DNA from: Aegilops tauschii subsp. strangulata
Lineage: Eukaryota > Streptophyta > Magnoliopsida > Poales > Poaceae
Length of the DNA: 64,000 nt
Reading direction: 5' to 3'
Assembly (NCBI RefSeq): GCF_002575655.3
Contig: NC_053039.3
Span: 375,325,633 to 375,389,632 of the forward strand
Shown: positions 11,777 to 24,749 of the stretch, one piece after another
Layout: each line of letters begins with the position of its first letter
Position numbering within the stretch: position 1 is the stretch's first letter
Notes under the pieces: model-generated
The model's database searches: none
Seen by the model: only the letters and a program-made list of their open reading frames with translations
What the model was told of the DNA's origin: nothing
Made by a program: the position numbers and the translations under genes

Positions 11777-14700
11777 ATGGCCTGTGCTGTTGTTCCGTTG
11801 AATTTTAATGTGCTCCTTGAGAAAGCAAAGTTGAAAGATGATGGTAGCAATTACACGGACTGGGTCCATAACTTGAGGATTATCCTCATTGATGCACGGA
11901 AGAATTACGTCCTAGAAGCACCGCTAGGTGCCAAACCCGCTGCAGGAGCAACGCCAGATGTTATGAACGGCTGGCATAGCAAAGCTGATGACTACTTGAT
12001 AGTTCAGTGTGCCATGCTTTACGGCTTAGAACCGGGACTTCAACGATGTTTTGAACGTCATGGAGCATATGAGATGTTCCAGGAGTTGAAGTTAATATTT
12101 CAAACAAATGCCCGGATTGAGAGATATGAAGTCTCCAATAAGTTCTACAACTGCAAGATGGAGGAGAATAGTTCTGTCAGTGAGCATATACTCAAAATGT
12201 CTGGGTATAACAATCAGTTGATTCAACTGGGAGTTAATCTTCTGAATGATAGTGTCATTGACAGAATTCTTCAATCACTGCCACCAAGCTACAAGAGCTT
12301 CATGATGAACTATAATATGCAAGGGATGGATAAGACAATTCCCGAGCTCTTCGCGATGCTAAAGGCTGCGGAGGTAGAAATCAAGGAGCATCAAGTGTTG
12401 ATGGTCAACAAGACCACCAGTTTCAAGAAAAAGGGTATAGGGAAGAAGGGGAACTTCAAGAAGAACGACAAGCAAGTTGCTGCTCAAGTGAAAAAGCCCA
12501 AGTCTGGACCTAAGCCTGAGACTGAGTGCTTCTACTGCAAAGGGACTGGTCACTGGAAGCGGAACTGCCCCAAGTATTTGGCGGATAAGAAGGATGGCAA
12601 GGTGAACAAAGGTATATGTGATATACATGTTATTGATGTGTACCTTACTAATGCTCGCAGTAGCACCTGGGTATTCGATACTGGTTCTGTTGCTAATATT
12701 TGCAACTCAAAATAGGGACTATGAATTAAGCAAAGATTGGCTAAGGACGAGGCGACGATGCGCGTGGGAAATGGTTCCAAAGTCGATGTGATCGCGGTCG
12801 GCACGCTACCTCTACATCTACCTTCGGGATTAGCTTTAGACCTGAATAATTGTTATTTGGTGCCAGCGTTGAGCGTGAACATTATATCTGGATCTTGTTT
12901 GATGCGAGACGGTTATTCATTTAAATCTGAGAATAATGGTTGTTCTATTTATATGAGTAATATCTTTTATGGTCATGCACCCTTGAAGAGTGGTCTATTT
13001 TTGATGAATCTCGATAGTAGTGATACACATATTCATAATATTGAAGCCAAAAGATGCGGAGTTGATAATGATAGTGCAACTTATATGTGGCACTGCCGTT
13101 TAGGTCATATTGGTGTAAAGCGCATGAAGAAACTCCATTCTGATGGACTTTTGGAATCACTTGATTATGAATCACTTGGTACTTGCGAACCATGCCTCAT
13201 GGGCAAGATGACTAAAACGCCGTTCTCCGAAACAATGGAGCGAGCAACATATTTGTTGGAAATCATACATACTGATGTATGTGGTCCGATGAATGTTGAG
13301 GCTTGCGGCGGGTATCGTTATTTTCTCACCTTCACAGATGATTTGAGCAGATATGGGTATATCTACTTGATGAAACATAAGTATGAAACATTTGAAAAGT
13401 TCAAAGAATTTCAGAGTGAAGTGGAAAATCATTGTAACAAGAAAATAAAGTTTCTACGATTTGATCGTGGAGGAGAGTATTTGAGTTACGAGTTTGGTCT
13501 TCATTTGAAACAATGCGGAATAGTTTCGCAACTCACGGCACTCGAAACACCATAGCGTAATGGTGTGTCCGAACGTCGTAATCGTACTTTACTAGATATG
13601 GTGCGATCTATGATGTCTCTTACTGATTTACCGCTATCGTTTTGGGGTTATGCTTTAGAGACGGCTGCATTCACGTTAAATAGGGCACCATCTAAATCCG
13701 TTGAGACGACGCCTTATGAACTATGGTTTGGCAAGAAACCAAAGTTGTCGTTTCTTAAAGTTTGGGGCTGCGATACTTCTGTGAAAAAGCTTCAACCTGG
13801 TAAGCTCGAACCCAAATCGGAGAAATGTGTCTTCATAGGATACCCAAAGGAGACTGTTGGGTACACCTTCTATCATAGATCCGAAGGCAAGACATTCATT
13901 GCTAAGAATGGATCCTTTCTAGAGAAGGAGTTTCTCTCGAAAGAAGTGAGTGGGAGGAAAGTAGAACTTGATGAGGTAACTGTACCTGCTCCCTTATTGG
14001 AAAATAGTTCATCACAGAAATCTGTTCCTGTGACTCCTACACCAATTAGTGAGGAAGCTAATGATGATGATCACGTAACTTCAGATCAAGTTACTACCGA
14101 ATCTCGTAGGTCAACCAGAGTAAGATCCGCACCAGAGTGGTACGGTAATCTAGTTCTGGAGGTCATGTTACTTGACCATGACGAACCTATGAACTATGAG
14201 GAAGCGATGATGAGCCCAGATTCCACAAAATGGCTTGAGGCCATGAAATCTGAGATGGGATCCATGTATGAGACCAAAGTGTGGACTTTGGTTGACTTGC
14301 CCGTTGATCGGCAAGCCATCGAGAATAAATGGATCTTCAAGAAGAAGACTGACGCTGACGGTAATGTTACTGTCTACAAAGCTTGACTTGTTGCGAAAGG
14401 TTTTCGACAAGTTCAAGGAGTTGACTACGATGAGACTTTCTCACCCGTAGCGATGCTTAAAGTCCGTCTGAATCATGTTAGCTATTGCCCCATTTTATGA
14501 TTATGAAATTTGGCAAATGGATGTAAAGAATGCATTCCTGAATGGACTTCTGGAAGAAGAGTTGTATATGATGCAACCTGAAGGTTTTATCGATCCAAAG
14601 GATGCTAACAAAGTGTGCAAGCTCCAGCGATCCATCTATGGACTGGTGCAAGCATCTCGGAGTTGGAATAAATGTTTTGATAGTGTGATCAAAGCATATG

Positions 14701-15758
14701 GTTTTATACAGACTTTTGGAGAAGCCTGTATTTACAAGAAAGTGAGTGGGAGCTCTGTAGCATTTCTAATATTATATGTTGATGACATATTGTTGATTGG
14801 AAATGATATAGAATTTCTGGATAGCATAAAAGGATACTTGAATAAGAGTTTTTCAATGAAAGACCTCGGTGAGGCTGCTTATATATTGGGCATCAAGATC
14901 TATAGAGATAGATCAAGACGCTTAATTGGACTTTCACAAAGCACATACCTTGATAAAGTTTTGAAGAAGTTCAAAATGGATCAAGCAATGAAAGGGTTCT
15001 TGCCTGTGTTACAAGGTGTGAAGTTGAGTCAGACTCAATGCCTGACCACTGTAGAAGATAGAGAGAAAATGAAATGTGTTCCCTATGCTTCAGCCATAGG
15101 CTCTATCATGTATGCAATGTTGTGTACCAGACGTGATGTGTGCCTTGCTATTAGTTTAGCAAGGAGGTACCAAAGTAATCCAGGAGTGGATCACTGGACA
15201 TCGGTCAAGAACATCCTGAAATACCTGAAAAGGACTAAGGATATGTTTCTCGTTTATGGAGGTGACAAAGAGCTCGGCGTAAATGGTTACGTCGATCCCA
15301 GCTTTGACACTAATCCCGATGACTCTAAGTCACAAACCGGATATGTATTTAGATTGAACGGTGGAGCTGTTAGTTGGTGCAGTTCTAAGCTAAGCATCGT
15401 GGCGGGATCTACGTGTGAAGCGGAGTACATAGCTGCTTCGGAAGCAGCAAATGAAGGAGTCTGGATGAAGGAGTTCATATCCGATCTAGGTGTCATACCT
15501 AGTGCATCGGGTCCAATAAAAATCTTTTGTGACAATACTGGTGCAATTGCCTTGGCAAAGGAATCCAGATTTCACAAGGGAACCAAGCACATCAAGAGAC
15601 GCTTCAATTCCATCCGCGACCAAATCAAGGAGGGAGACATAGAGATTTACAAGATACATACGGATCTGAATGTTGCAGACTCGTTAACTAAGCCTCTCTC
15701 ACGAGAAAAACATGATCAACACCAAGACTCCATGGGTGTTAGGATCATTACTGTGTAA
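11777..15758 (+). pseudogene. Angela-type gag-pol polyprotein, broken by stops
   Basis: The frame opens at 11777 with a full gag N-terminus, then a zinc knuckle (CFYCKGTGHWKRNCP), protease DTG, integrase, reverse transcriptase with YVDD at 14775-14786, and RNase H ending at 15758. It is interrupted by TAG at 12713 (CAG in the neighbouring copy), TAG at 13553 (CAG in the neighbour), TGA at 14384 (CGA in the neighbour) and an extra base near 14457 followed by a further TGA. The conserved QASRSWN region of reverse transcriptase, deleted in the upstream copy, is present here. The stops are mostly C-to-T changes at CAG or CG, as in long-silenced methylated elements. No functional polyprotein is possible. 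Confidence 0.88.
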
Positions 15759-15791
15759 TCTAGATTATTGACTGTAGTGCAAGTGGGAGAC

Positions 15792-18700
15792 TGAAGGAAA
15801 TATGCCCTAGAGGCTGATGTCTACGACGCAACCTTCTTCTTGTAGACGTTGTTGGGCCTCCAAGTGTAGAGGTTTGTAGGACAGTAGCAAATTTCCCTCA
15901 AGTGGAAGACCTAAGGTTTATCAATCCGTGGGAGGCGTAGGATGAAGATGGTCTCTCTCAAACAACCCTGCAACCAAATAACAAAGAGTCTCTTGTGTCC
16001 CCAACACACCCAATACAATGGTAAATTGTATAGGTGCACTAGTTCGGCGAAGAGATGGTGATACAAGTGCAATATGGATGGTAGATAAAGGTTTTTGTAA
16101 TCTGAAAATATAAAAAGAGCAAGGTAACTAATGATAAAAGTGAGCACAAACGGTATTGCAATGCGTTGAAACAAGGCCTAGGGTTCATACTTTCACTAGT
16201 GCAAGTTCTCTCAACAATAATAACATAATTGGATCATATAACTATCCCTCAACATGCAACAAAGAGTCACTCCAAAGTCACTAATAGCGGAGAACAAACG
16301 AAGAGATTATTGTAGGGTACGAAACCACCTCAAAGTTATCCTTTCTGATCGATCTATTCAAGAGTCCGTAGTAAAATAACGCGAAGCTATTCTTTCCGTT
16401 CGATCTATCATAGAGTTCATACTAGAATAACACCTTAAGACACAAATCAACCAAAACCCTAATGTCACCTAGATACTCCAATGTCACCTCAAGTATCCGT
16501 GGGTATGATTATACGATATGCATCACACAATCTCAGATTCATCTATTCAACCAACACAAAGAACTTCAAAGAGTGCCCCAAAGTTTCTACCGGAGAGTCA
16601 AGCTGAAAACGTGTGCCAACCCCTATACATAAGTTCACAATGTTACGGAACCCGCAAGTTGATCGCCAAAACATACATCAAGTAGATCACGTGAATATCC
16701 CATTGTCACCACAGATAAGCACATGCAAGACATACATCAAGTGTTCTCAAATCCTTAAAGACTCAACACGATAAGATAACTTCAAAGGAAAACTCAATCC
16801 ATTACAAGCGAGTAGAGGGGGAGAAACATCATAAGATCCAACTATAATAGCAAAGCTCGCGATACATCAAGATCGTACCACCTCAAGAACACGAGAGAGA
16901 GAGAGAGAGATCAAACACATAGCTACTGGTACATACCCTCAGCCCCGAGGGTGAACTACTCCCTCCTCGTCATGGAGAGCGCCGGGGTGATGAAGATGGC
17001 CACCGGTGAGGGTTCCCCCCTCCGGCAGGGTGCCGGAACGGGCTCCCAAGAGGTTTTTGGTGGCTACAGAGGCTTGCGGCGGCGGAACTCCAGATCTATT
17101 CTGTTCCCCGATGGTTTTAGGGTATATGGATATATATAGGCGGAAGAAATACATGAGGGGAGCCACGAGGGGCCCACGAGGGTGGAGGGCGCGCCCAGGG
17201 GGTGGGCGCGCCCCCCAGCCTCGTGCCTCCCAGGTTGCTTTCCTGACGTGCACTCCAAGTCCCCCGGGTTGCTTTCCTTCCAAAAATAACTTCTCCAGTT
17301 GGTTTCATTCTGTTTCGACTCCGTTTGAAATTCCTTTTCTTCAAAACAATGGAACAATGAAAAAAAACAGGAACTGGCACTGGGCTCTGGGTCAATAGGT
17401 TAGTCCCAAAAATAATATAAAAGTGCATAATAAAGCCCATAAACATCCAAGATGGATAATATAATAGCATGGAACACTCAAAAATTATAGATACGTTGGA
17501 GACGTATCAGAGGCAATAATAAAGTTGTTATTTATATTTCCTTATATCATGATAAATGTTTATTATTCATGCTAGAATTGTATTAACTGGAAACTTAGTA
17601 CATGTGTGAATACATAGACAAACTAAGTGTCACTAGTATGCCCCTACTTGACTAGCTCGTTGAATCAAAGATGGTTAAGTTTCCTAGCCATAGACATGAG
17701 TTGTCATTTGATTAACGGGATCACATCATTAGAGAATGATGTGATTGACTTGACCCATTCCGTTAGCTTAGCATTTGATCATTTAGTATATTGCTATTGC
17801 TTTCTTCATGACTTATACATGTTCCTATGACTATGAGATTATGCAACTCCCGAATACCGGAGGAACACTTTGTGTGCTACCAAACGTCACAACGTAACTG
17901 GGTGATTATAAAGGTGCTCTACAGGTGTCTCCAATGGTACTTGTTGAGTTGGCATAGATCGAGATTAGGATTTTTCACTACGATTGTCGGAGAGGTATCT
18001 CTGGGCCCTCTCAGTAATGCACATCACTATAAGCCTTGCAAGCAATGCAACTAATGAGTTAGTTGCGGGATTATGTATTAAGGAACGAGTAAAGAGACTT
18101 GCCGGTAACGAGATTGAACTACGTATTGAGATACCGACGATCGAATCTCGGGCAAGTAACATACCGATGACAAAGGGAACAATGTATGTTGTTATGCGGT
18201 TTGACCGATAAAGATCTTCGTAGAATATGTAGGAGCCAATATGAGCATCCAGGTTCCGCTATTGGTTATTGACCGGAGACGTGTCTCGGTTATGTCTACA
18301 TAGTTCTCGAACCCGTAGGATCCGCACGCTTAATGTTCGGTGACGATCAGTATTATGAGTTTATGTGGTTTGATGTACCGAAGGTAGTTCGGAGTCCCGG
18401 ATATGATCACGGACATGACGAGGAGTCTCGAAATGGTTGAGACATAAAGATCGATATATTGGATGACTATGTTTGGACTTCGGAAGGGTTTCGGGTAAGT
18501 TCGGACAAATACCGGAGTACCGGGGGGTTACCGGAACCCCCCGGGGAGTGTATTGGGCCTATTGGGCCTTAGTGGAGAAGAGGAGGAGCGGCCAGGGCAG
18601 GCCACGCGCCCCTCCCCCTCTAGTCCGAATTGGACAAGGAGGGGGGGCGGCGCCCCCCTTTTTCCTTCCCCCTCTCTCCTCCTTCCTTCCCTCCTACTCC

Positions 18701-19231
18701 TACTCTTGGAATGGGGGGAATCCTACTCCCGGTGGGAGTAGGACTCCTCGAGGGCGCGCCATAGGAGGGCCGGCCCTCCCCCCTCCCCCACTCCTTTATA
18801 TACGGGGGAGGGGGGCACCCCATAGACACACAAGTTGATCAGTTGATCTTTTAGCCGTGTGCGGTGCCCCCCTCCAGCATAATCCACCTCGGCCATATCG
18901 TAGCGGTGCTTAGGCGAAGCCCTGCGTTGGTAGCTTATCAACACCGTCATCACGCCGTCGTGCTGACGGAACTCTACCTCGAAGCTCTACTGGATCGTGA
19001 GTTCGTGGGACGTCACCGAGCTGAACGTGTGCAGATCGCGGAGGTGCCGTACGTTCGGTACTAGGATCGGTCGATCGTGAAGACGTACGACTACATCAAC
19101 CGCGTTGTCATAACACTTCCGCTTACGGTCTATGAGGGTACGTGGACGATACTCTCCCCTCTCGTTGCTATGCATCACCATGATCTTGCGTGTGCGTAGG
19201 AATTTTTTTGAAATTACTACGTTCCCCAACA
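15792..19231 (+). repeat. 3' LTR of Angela-type element, interrupted
   Basis: The LTR pieces are 15792-15814 and 17510-19231 (about 1.74 kb without the insertion). It ends CCCCAACA and has a TTTATATAC promoter box near 18795. The family matches the minus-strand solo LTRs at 38474-39337 and 44102-49464. Confidence 0.85.
15815..17509 (-). mobile_element. Athila-like solo LTR nested in a Copia LTR
   Basis: On plus it begins TGATGTCTACG and ends GACGTATCA; on minus it starts TGATACGTCTCC, like the LTR at 2268. It is flanked by a perfect 5-bp target duplication GAGGC (15810-15814 and 17510-17514). At 1,695 bp without internal domain it is a solo LTR produced by recombination between two LTRs. A GA microsatellite lies near 16895 and a TATATATA box at 17131-17138. 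Confidence 0.88.
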
Positions 19232-20304
19232 ATAGTAACCCGGTTCCAGTTGACACAACACTGTCTCCACCACAGAGCACCCAAACACGAGCAGTTAGTA
19301 AGGGAACTGCAATGCCCAAAGCACGAGGACCACCACTCCGAATCCCAAATCAACGCTTAAAGCAGAAGAAGAATTGTTCTCAGGTCAGGTTCTGTAGCTA
19401 TGGTTGATACTCCTTTGCTCTTGCATCACTGTATTTACTCATACCAACTATTTTCAAATTTGAAGGATGGAATTGAAACTCCAATGGCACAACAGGTATG
19501 TTTTAAACCTGTTTCTTTAACTGGTTTGCTGTTGTAACTTGCTCTATGTTGATTTCAGTTCCAATTGAGTAAACAGTTATGTTCTCATGTCATGCACATT
19601 ACAAGTGTTGTTATTGCTCTGTAGTTTCCCACACTTATATTCTGTCTATTCTGCTTTGTCTTAAACATATATTATTTGAATTGTGTCTCTATCTTGATTT
19701 GGCAACAAAAACTAGAATGACATAGACCATACAGTGACCATGGTACATAGATATATGTTTGTTTCATGTTGTTATCCTGTCCACTTTACTACTGAACTGA
19801 TTTACCAAAATGAGTTTCATATACAACATGGTAAACCTGTGATGTGTCTGCTTGTTTCTCTTTTAGAATGTGGACAAAATATTGGAGAAGAGTACCCCGT
19901 TATGCAATGGTAAAGGAAGTAATGCAAACAAGGTTCAAGATAGCGAGACATCCCTGTTGGTCTCCAAGAAAGCTGATAAAAACTATCTTGACGACAGTGA
20001 GACAACCCAAAAGTCATGTCTTGATGTAGTGTTCGAGTTACTGGCCACTACTGCTGGCACAAGCTCTTCGAACTCGCTGCTTGAATCAGTTCGTCTTCTT
20101 GAGTATCAACTTCAAGTTGAAAGACATCGATCAGATGTGCTGCAACACGAAGCCGAAGGACCAAGGAAGTCCCTGTAGAATTCAGATGCATACTTTCTGG
20201 TGCAACAGCAAGTGCTGGAGGATTTAAGCGCCAAACAAGAGAAAGTTAATAAGCTTGCTAAGCATCTTGCCAGCATTATGGGTACCCAGGATATTGTTTC
20301 TTGA
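19232..20304 (+). pseudogene. CACTA-encoded TNP1-like protein, C-terminal exons
   Basis: Three exon-like stretches are visible: up to about 19380 (basic, Pro/Arg/Lys rich; GT donor GTCAGG), about 19465-19497 (ending CAACAG before GTATGT), and from 19867 after a TTTTAG acceptor. The last exon encodes a Leu/Gln/Glu-rich stretch and reaches TGA at 20302-20304 (ending MGTQDIVS), but TAG at 20176-20178 interrupts it where CAG (Gln) is expected from context. This looks like the second ORF of CACTA elements, thought to bind subterminal repeats; the family call rests on position and composition. The N-terminal part was lost with the left end of the transposon. Confidence 0.5.
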
Positions 20305-20639
20305 GCTCTTCTAAAGTGGTTTCAGTTCTGGATTTGTTTTGTTGCGGCGTTTATTTGCACTGGTCGCCAACTTTGACAACCAGTGTATGTGATATGCTGC
20401 TTTGTTCCCTATATTTGCACTGGTGGCGAACTTTGATGCCGAGTGGATGTAATATGTGTAATAGTTGTGAATCCGTGATAGCCTAGCGTAAGTTGTTTGC
20501 TTACTTATTTCCTTGTTGTCTTGTTTATTTGTTTGCTTGTAGTCATTGCAGTTCTTTTTCCGCGGTTTGCTAGTGGCCGCAATAACCTATTTTTTTAAAA
20601 CTAGTCCACAATAACCATGGGCTACATATTTACTGTAGT

Positions 20640-21390
20640 GACCATGGGCCTCCTACGGGCCGTACAAACAATGGGCCTTTTACGGGCCGTAGAAACAATG
20701 GGCCTTCTACGGGCCGAGAAACAATGGGCCTTCTACGGGCCGTATGATGATTGGCCAAACATGGGCCAATAACAGACCACATTATGGGCCGTAAACGGGC
20801 TAGAGTTGGAATCGTCCGTTCATGGGCCGACCGTAACGGGCCGTCGTTAATGGATCGTATTTGATGACGCTATGAAAACGGCCTAACAGATTAACGGGCC
20901 ACAAACGGGCCGACTGTAACCACGGGCTGAATTTGGCCCACAAGTAGAAAGGGCCATTAACGGGCCATAAGTAACCGAATGCTGGATATGAGCCCAAGAA
21001 TAGATGGGCCCTGAGAAGGCCGAAAGATAACACGGGCTGGAAACGGCCCAATGAAATAATGGGTCGTTAATGGGTATAAAGCGATACACTGTTCATTACG
21101 GGCCAGTTTCACCACGGGCCGTTAATGGGCCAAGAGTTACAAAGGGCCTCATATGGGCCGAAAGTCGTCATGGGCCATACATGGGCCGGAAGTTACAACA
21201 GGCTGGAATCATATTGGACGGCCCAGATGACGCTACTAGGCCTAATTCAGATAGGCCGTAATGGGCCGTGACTTAGCGGGTTGTAAATGGGCTATATGCG
21301 AATAGGCCGTTAACAGGCTTTCCGTGGACCGGCCCGCTACCTTTTGACCAAATAAATGGGCCGGCCTTTTCACCGAAATGGGCCTCTGTT
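20640..21390. repeat. CACTA subterminal GGGCC repeats
   Basis: By eye there are about 27 GGGCC words in this 750-bp stretch, in variants such as GGGCCGTA and GGGCCTTC, many preceded by AT. Such arrays are the transposase-binding subterminal region of CACTA elements. Confidence 0.7.
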
Positions 21391-21810
21391 GGGTCGTGCC
21401 ACGTGTCGACGTATCATAGGCGCCTTCGGTCCAATGAGTGGATGACATCTGTCCCAATGGTGAGCCGACACGTGGTTCCTCTAGCCATTGAGAATTTTAC
21501 ACGTGGGAAATCCCCATTGGTCGGGGCTGTTAACGGGTTATCAGATCCAAACCGGAACCCGGTAGCTTAACGGTGACCCGTTACGGTGGATGCCACGTGT
21601 CGGTCACTCTTGACGAAAGCAGTTCTATGACGCGTGATTTATCGTCATGGAAGTGGACACTTCCATGATGATAATTTTGGTAATGTCATGGCACACTTCT
21701 ATGATAGCACATGTATGACTATCTTGATTTTGTCATAAAATCGTCATGGGTGTACATGCATGACAGAAAACATGACCTACTGTGACAAACACGTATCATC
21801 ACGGAAGTGT

Positions 21811-21824
21811 ATTTTTTTGTAGTG
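21811..21824 (-). repeat. CACTA terminal inverted repeat
   Basis: The minus strand reads CACTACAAAAAAAT, the hallmark CACTA terminus. The partner terminus is absent. Confidence 0.75.
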
Positions 21825-24749
21825 AAGATGGGATTTGCCCCTCCGATCAGGAGAGATATACTCTGGTCCCCTCATGTGATTCGACCAAGATAAGCATGGC
21901 CATGCGATAAACATTATGAGATAATCCGGTTTGTGGGTCAGCATCAATAGAACGAGAAAGAGGTCGGGCTAGCACAAGGATGACAAACTCGCCTTGATCC
22001 CGAGAACATATATCGTGTGGCAAAGAGAACAGAAGTGTGATGTACAGGTTCGCCTAACCAGCTTCTTCCGACACTTGGAGTCGGCACGCTTTGCTAGAGG
22101 CCGCTACCGACTAGCCGAGCCAGATGTGATCTGACTTGCAACCAAGTGAACGAGAACCTAAGGGGTCGCACGCTTAAGGGAAGGAACCTATGAGGTCGGA
22201 TCTGACTCCACGAGTCAGGTGTGATCCTACTCGGACTCGGATCCAGGCCGAACATACTTTGGGCTTTAGGATCAATGCGAGGCCCAAGTGTTGAGCTCAC
22301 GGCGGATGCCTATATAAAGTGGAGGTGCGACATCTTATCGGGTTGATCGCTTTGGCGCCGTCACTAGGGCTTTGCATGTGTTGCGAATAGCCACCTCCAC
22401 CCGCCGCCGATTGTGTGATCAAATCTAGCAGTACGCCATACAGTGTTCCTCCTGCACGCGCGGATACCGTTAGAGGCGGTGCGCTTTGTTGGAAATATGC
22501 CCTAGAGGCAATAATAAATGGTTATTATTATATTTCTTTGTTCATGATAATTGTCTATTGTTCATGCTATAATTGTGTTATCCGGAAATCGTAATACATG
22601 TATGAATACATAGACCACAACGTGTCCCTAGTAAGCCTCTAGTTGACTAGCTCGTTGATCAACAGATAGTCATGGTTTCCTGACTATTGACATTGGATGT
22701 CATTGATAACGGGATCACATCATTAGGAGAATGATGTGATGGACAAGACCCAATCCTAAGCATAGCTCAAAGATCGTGTAGTTCGTTTGCTAGAGCTTTT
22801 CCAATGTCAAGTATCTTTTCCTTAGACCATGAGATCGTGCAACTCCCGGATACCGTAGGAGTACTTTGGGTGTGCCAAACGTCACAACGTAACTGGGTGA
22901 CTATAAAGGTACACTACGGGTATCTCCGAAAGTGTCTGTTGAGTTGGCACGGATCGAGACTGGGATTTGTCACTCCGTATGACGGAGAGGTATCTCTGGG
23001 CCCACTCGGTAATACATCATCATAATGAGCTCAATGTGACTAAGGAGTTAGCCACGGGATCATGCATTACGGTACGAGTAAAGAGACTTGCCGGTAACGA
23101 GATTGAACAAGGTATTGGGATACCGACGATCGAATCCCGGGCAAGTAACATACCGATTGACAAAGGGAATTGTATACGGGATTGATTGAATCCTCGACAT
23201 CGTGGTTCATCCGATGAGATCATCGTGGAACATGTGGGAGCCAACATGGGTATCCATATCCCGCTGTTGGATATTGACCGGAGAGGCGTCTCGGTCATGT
23301 CTGCATGTCTCCCGAACCCGTAGGGTCTACACACTTAAGGTTCGGTGACGCTAGGGTTGTAGAGATATTAGTATGCAGAAACCCGAAAGTTGTTCGGAGT
23401 CCCGGATGAGATCCCGGACGTCACGAGGAGTTCCGGAATGGTCCGGAGGTGAAGAATTATATATAGGAAGTCCAGTTTCGGCCACCGGGAAAGTTTCGGG
23501 GGTTATCGGTATTGTACCGGGACCACCGGAAGGGTCCCGGGGGTCCACCGGGTGGGGCCACCTATCCCGGAGGGCCCCATGGGCTGAAGTGGGAAGGGAA
23601 CCAGCCCTTAGTGGGCTGGGGCGCCCCCCTTGGGCCTCCCCCTGCGCCTAGGGTTGGAAACCCTAGGGGTGGGGGGCGCCCCACTTGGCTTGGGGGGAAG
23701 CCACCCCCTTCCCCCTTGGCCGCCCCCCCCCCCCCATGTAGATGGGTTCCAGGGCCGGAGCCCCCCCTCCAGGGGGCCTATAAATAGTGGGGGGAGGGAG
23801 GGCAGCAGCACCACAGCCCCTGGCGCCTCCCTCTCCCCCTGCAACACCTCTCCCTCTCGCAAAAGCTTGGCGAAGCCCTGCCGAGATCCCGCTACTTCCA
23901 CCACCACACCGTCGTGCTGCTGGATCTCCATTAACCTCTCCTTCCCCCTTGCTGGATCAAGAAGGAGGATACGTCGCTGCTCCGTACGTGTGTTGAACGC
24001 GGAGGTGTCGTCCGTTCGGCACTCGGTCATCGGTGATTTGGATCACGGCGAGTACGGCTCCATCAACCCCGTTCATTGGAACGCTTCCGCTCGCGATCTA
24101 CAAGGGTATGTATATGCACTCCTTTTCCCTTGTTGCTAGTATACTCCATAGATGGATCTTGGTGATGCGTAGGAAATTTTAAAATTCTACTATGATCCCC
24201 AACACGCTTGCGCACTCCGGCGAACCTGTACGTGGGATCCGACGACCGGCTGTTCGAGGGAGATCGGACGAGGAGGAGCCGACTCCGGAGACGCGCTGCC
24301 CCAACTCTACTTCTGCTGCATGGCATTGTGCGTCTAGTGGTAACGATCCGTGATCCGTTCCCGTAGCATGTTCCTGGATGTCCTGCGGGTAGGAATTTTA
24401 AATTTGCAGTCGACGCACCCTACCATAGAACCCAACACCTCGAGATCGTGAGATGTGTTCTAACTCTAGGCTAAACGTACGTGATTGTGTTGAAGTCCCC
24501 TCTACGGGTTAAACCCTTTGGCTTATACACACGTCAGGTAGGATATCTAGGGTTACAAGGTCGGTATCTAGGCGTGGAGGCGGTAGGAGAAGTCTTCGAG
24601 TATACGTCAAGTCTTCGGTGGATGTAGTCTTGATCTCACCTCCAGCGTGCGGCTTCCGGGATCCATCTTGAGAAGAATGAGGGACCACTCGCCCAGCCCG
24701 AGGAATACGGGCCGACTAGGTTAGTACCCCCTAGTCCATGACACCTTCA
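21825..24749 (+). mobile_element. LTR-retrotransposon remnants flanking a nested solo LTR
   Basis: Excluding the nested LTR, the sequence from about 21825 to 24437 behaves like one LTR of about 0.9 kb: it starts near TGAAGATGGG, has a TATATAAAG box at 22311-22319, and ends GAACCCAACA at 24437. No matching target duplication was found. The stretch 24438-24749 ends with text resembling a Gypsy LTR end (CCCCCTAGTCC). No coding region is visible. The family is not recognised with certainty. Confidence 0.4.
22487..24204 (+). mobile_element. BARE/WIS-type solo LTR
   Basis: This 1,718-bp LTR runs from TGTTGGAAAT to CCCCAACA with a perfect target duplication CGCTT at 22482-22486 and 24205-24209, so it is a true solo LTR. 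It is very close to the LTR at 9365-11076 and has the same TATAAATA box at 23779-23786. A run of C near 23722 interrupts its GC-rich U3. Confidence 0.92.

Larger units (their letters stand above)
11077..19231 (+). mobile_element. Angela-type Copia element lacking its 5' LTR
   Basis: A second Copia element follows directly: part of the untranslated leader (11077-11776), gag-pol (11777-15758), a polypurine tract, and a 3' LTR starting TGAAGGAAAT at 15792 and ending CCCCAACA at 19231. The 3' LTR is interrupted at 15815-17509 by a solo LTR. The 5' LTR and primer site are absent, replaced by the 3' end of the previous element. Its LTR differs from that of the upstream element, so the two are separate insertions and not one element with two LTRs. 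Confidence 0.85.
19232..21824 (+). mobile_element. CACTA transposon, 3' portion
   Basis: The right end (TTTTTTTGTAGTG, ending 21824) is a CACTA terminal inverted repeat read from the other strand. Inward of it lie GGGCC-rich subterminal repeats and a spliced ORF with a coiled-coil-like C-terminus, as in En/Spm-type elements. The left end is missing because the Angela-type element inserted here (boundary at 19231). Confidence 0.75.

Noticed and set aside
9365..19231. Reading both Copia bodies as one element with LTRs at 9365 and 15792
   Set aside because: The two LTRs belong to different subtypes (TGTTGG...CTCCAACA versus TGAAGG...CCCCAACA) and no primer site follows 11076.
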